A stretch of 6,412 bases of DNA, from positions 1 to 6,412 of the forward strand of contig JAKQBQ010000208.1 in NCBI GenBank assembly GCA_029574055.1. Reading direction: 5' to 3'. The notes under the pieces were generated by a model. It had not been told where the DNA came from. It was given only the letters and a program-made list of their open reading frames with translations, and ran no database searches. The position numbers and the translations under genes were made by a program. Each line of letters opens with the position of its first letter. Within the stretch, counting starts at the first letter, position 1. Shown here in pieces: positions 5,253 to 6,412 of the stretch. Origin of the DNA: Methanobacteriota archaeon. Its GTDB lineage: Archaea; Thermoplasmatota; Thermoplasmata; Methanomassiliicoccales; Methanomethylophilaceae.

Positions 5253-6412
5253 TCAGACCAGATCTACGCTGTCTGCCGCGTCGGAACCGAACTTCACCGC
5301 GGGGCATGGGCCGAAGCAGTCTTTGCAGAAAATGCATTCGTCTTCGTTGATCTCTACCTTCCCGTCCTTCATGTACAGGGCCTTCGGGGTGCACCTTGCC
5401 GCGCAGAGGCCGCACCCTATGCATTGCTCCGCCCTCACCACCAGTTGGAAGGCTTCGTCTATGCGCGCCCTCGCATCCCTTTCCACATAGGCCTTGGAGA
5501 TCATGACGCCTGCACCGTAGAATGTGAGATTGTCCACCATTAGAGTATCATTCTCCTCATCCAATTCCACATACCATCCCAACGCATGGGTGAACGGCTT
5601 CAGCTTCTTCAGGTCGATCGGCCTCGACAGCGCCGCTTCGACGCTGTAACCCATCGTGCATGGGGAATACCCCTCCTGGACCTTCATCGTTATCGGCTCT
5701 TTGTCAGACCCCGGTTTTCTTTTTGTGAGTTCCGGGACATCCTTTCCTGTCACTTTTCTTACCTCCTCTCGTATGGATTGCGGTGCGTCCTTCCACCTCC
5801 ACAGGCCGAATTCCTTCCATTCCGGAGGGAGCCCGTTGGTCTCCGCATACTCATCCAGGAAATTCAGCCAACGGGGGGACCTATCGCTATCCTTTGATAT
5901 TATGTCATGCTCTGAAAGATCCGATGCGGGACAAAGGAAACATCCTATCCTGTCCAATCCTTTTGTGTACCAGATATTGAACGGCTCCTTCTTTGAGAAA
6001 ATGTACAGCCAAACATGCATCGCGCTCCAATTCTGTATCGGTGATGCTCCGATCTGTCCGGGCGTCCATGGGTTCTTCCATACCCTCGGCTTAGCGTTCC
6101 TTGCCTCGGATTCATATTTTCGCTGTCCGATGAAAGACAGCACCCCGTTCGGGAAGTTCTTGTTAATGGCCGATACCGTAGGGCCAAGCTTGTTCGTCTT
6201 GCAGCACCACCTGAAGTCCTTTGCCGGCGGGCCGAAGAATGGGAGGTTCCCGAAGAACGCGTCCGTGGGAGCCTTTTCCTCTATCAGCGTAAAGCCGTGG
6301 CGTTCCGCCACTTCATGCACATGCTCCACCGTCTCGGTGAGCTCCAGCCCGGTGTCGATGAAAAGGATCGGAAGATCAAGGTTGGCATCCAGCATTAAAA
6401 GGAGGCAGGCAA
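5253..6412 (-). CDS. PAPS/APS reductase-like protein fused to 2x[4Fe-4S] ferredoxin, 5'-truncated
   Basis: A PP-loop sulfonucleotide-reductase-family protein, probably reducing PAPS or APS to sulfite. Numbering from the ATG at 6395, it begins after the PP-loop: the frame stays open to the edge (A-C-L-L-L before that Met) and the family's SGGKDS should lie just beyond it. PILFIDTG (9-16) and GQRKYESEAR (90-99) are family strings. C64-C65 with C152-x2-C155 reproduces the CC...CxxC pattern that holds the [4Fe-4S] cluster in APS-type reductases. Residues about 200-320 form a segment I do not recognise. A ferredoxin domain follows: C325, C328, C331, C335 and C354, C357, C360, C364. The usual C-terminal catalytic ECGLH motif of bacterial enzymes is not seen; C246 is the only other notable cysteine. 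The built-in ferredoxin could deliver electrons in place of thioredoxin. It lies 164 bases upstream of cysE on the same strand, suggesting sulfur supply for cysteine. Substrate is uncertain. Confidence 0.88.
   Translation of the reverse strand, partial: ACLLLMLDANLDLPILFIDTGLELTETVEHVHEVAERHGFTLIEEKAPTDAFFGNLPFFGPPAKDFRWCCKTNKLGPTVSAINKNFPNGVLSFIGQRKYESEARNAKPRVWKNPWTPGQIGASPIQNWSAMHVWLYIFSKKEPFNIWYTKGLDRIGCFLCPASDLSEHDIISKDSDRSPRWLNFLDEYAETNGLPPEWKEFGLWRWKDAPQSIREEVRKVTGKDVPELTKRKPGSDKEPITMKVQEGYSPCTMGYSVEAALSRPIDLKKLKPFTHALGWYVELDEENDTLMVDNLTFYGAGVMISKAYVERDARARIDEAFQLVVRAEQCIGCGLCAARCTPKALYMKDGKVEINEDECIFCKDCFGPCPAVKFGSDAADSVDLV

Noticed and set aside
5253..6412. DndC-like DNA phosphorothioation protein, which shares the PAPS-reductase fold.
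   Set aside because: No other dnd genes are nearby, and the C-terminal ferredoxin domain and sulfur-metabolism neighbours favour a metabolic enzyme.

Overview
The window is gene-dense archaeal chromosome with six protein genes, two of them cut by the window edges. A canonical archaeal Orc1/Cdc6 replication initiator, an NcsA/TtuA-type tRNA thiolase with archaeal-style zinc modules, weak or absent Shine-Dalgarno motifs and a possible leaderless promoter all point to Archaea. Moderate GC, the 4Fe-4S-rich enzymes and the lack of any TAG stop among six genes fit a Methanomassiliicoccales (Thermoplasmata) methanogen. That assignment is an inference from family resemblance, not a proven placement.

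Layout: the plus strand carries the 3' part of orc1/cdc6 (1-1078), then 4 bases later a complete ncsA/ttuA-like gene (1083-2003). The rest lies on the minus strand and reads right to left: a 5'-truncated PAPS/APS-reductase-like protein fused to a two-cluster ferredoxin domain (6412-5253), a 164-base spacer with repeats and possible control sites, serine O-acetyltransferase cysE (5088-4441), cysteinyl-tRNA synthetase cysS (4412-3006), and a biotin-synthase-related radical SAM protein (3021-1990). The last overlaps cysS by 16 bases at one end and, tail to tail, the tRNA thiolase by 14 bases at the other.

Shared theme: five of the six genes concern sulfur or cysteine. Sulfonucleotide reduction could supply reduced sulfur, CysE makes the O-acetylserine acceptor, CysS loads cysteine on tRNA, the thiolase puts sulfur into tRNA, and the radical SAM protein belongs to a class that includes sulfur-inserting enzymes. 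No O-acetylserine sulfhydrylase is visible in the window. The least understood parts are the radical SAM protein with its cysteine-rich tail and the reductase-ferredoxin fusion. I found no RNA gene, CRISPR array or mobile element, and no stretch over 300 bases without a gene.
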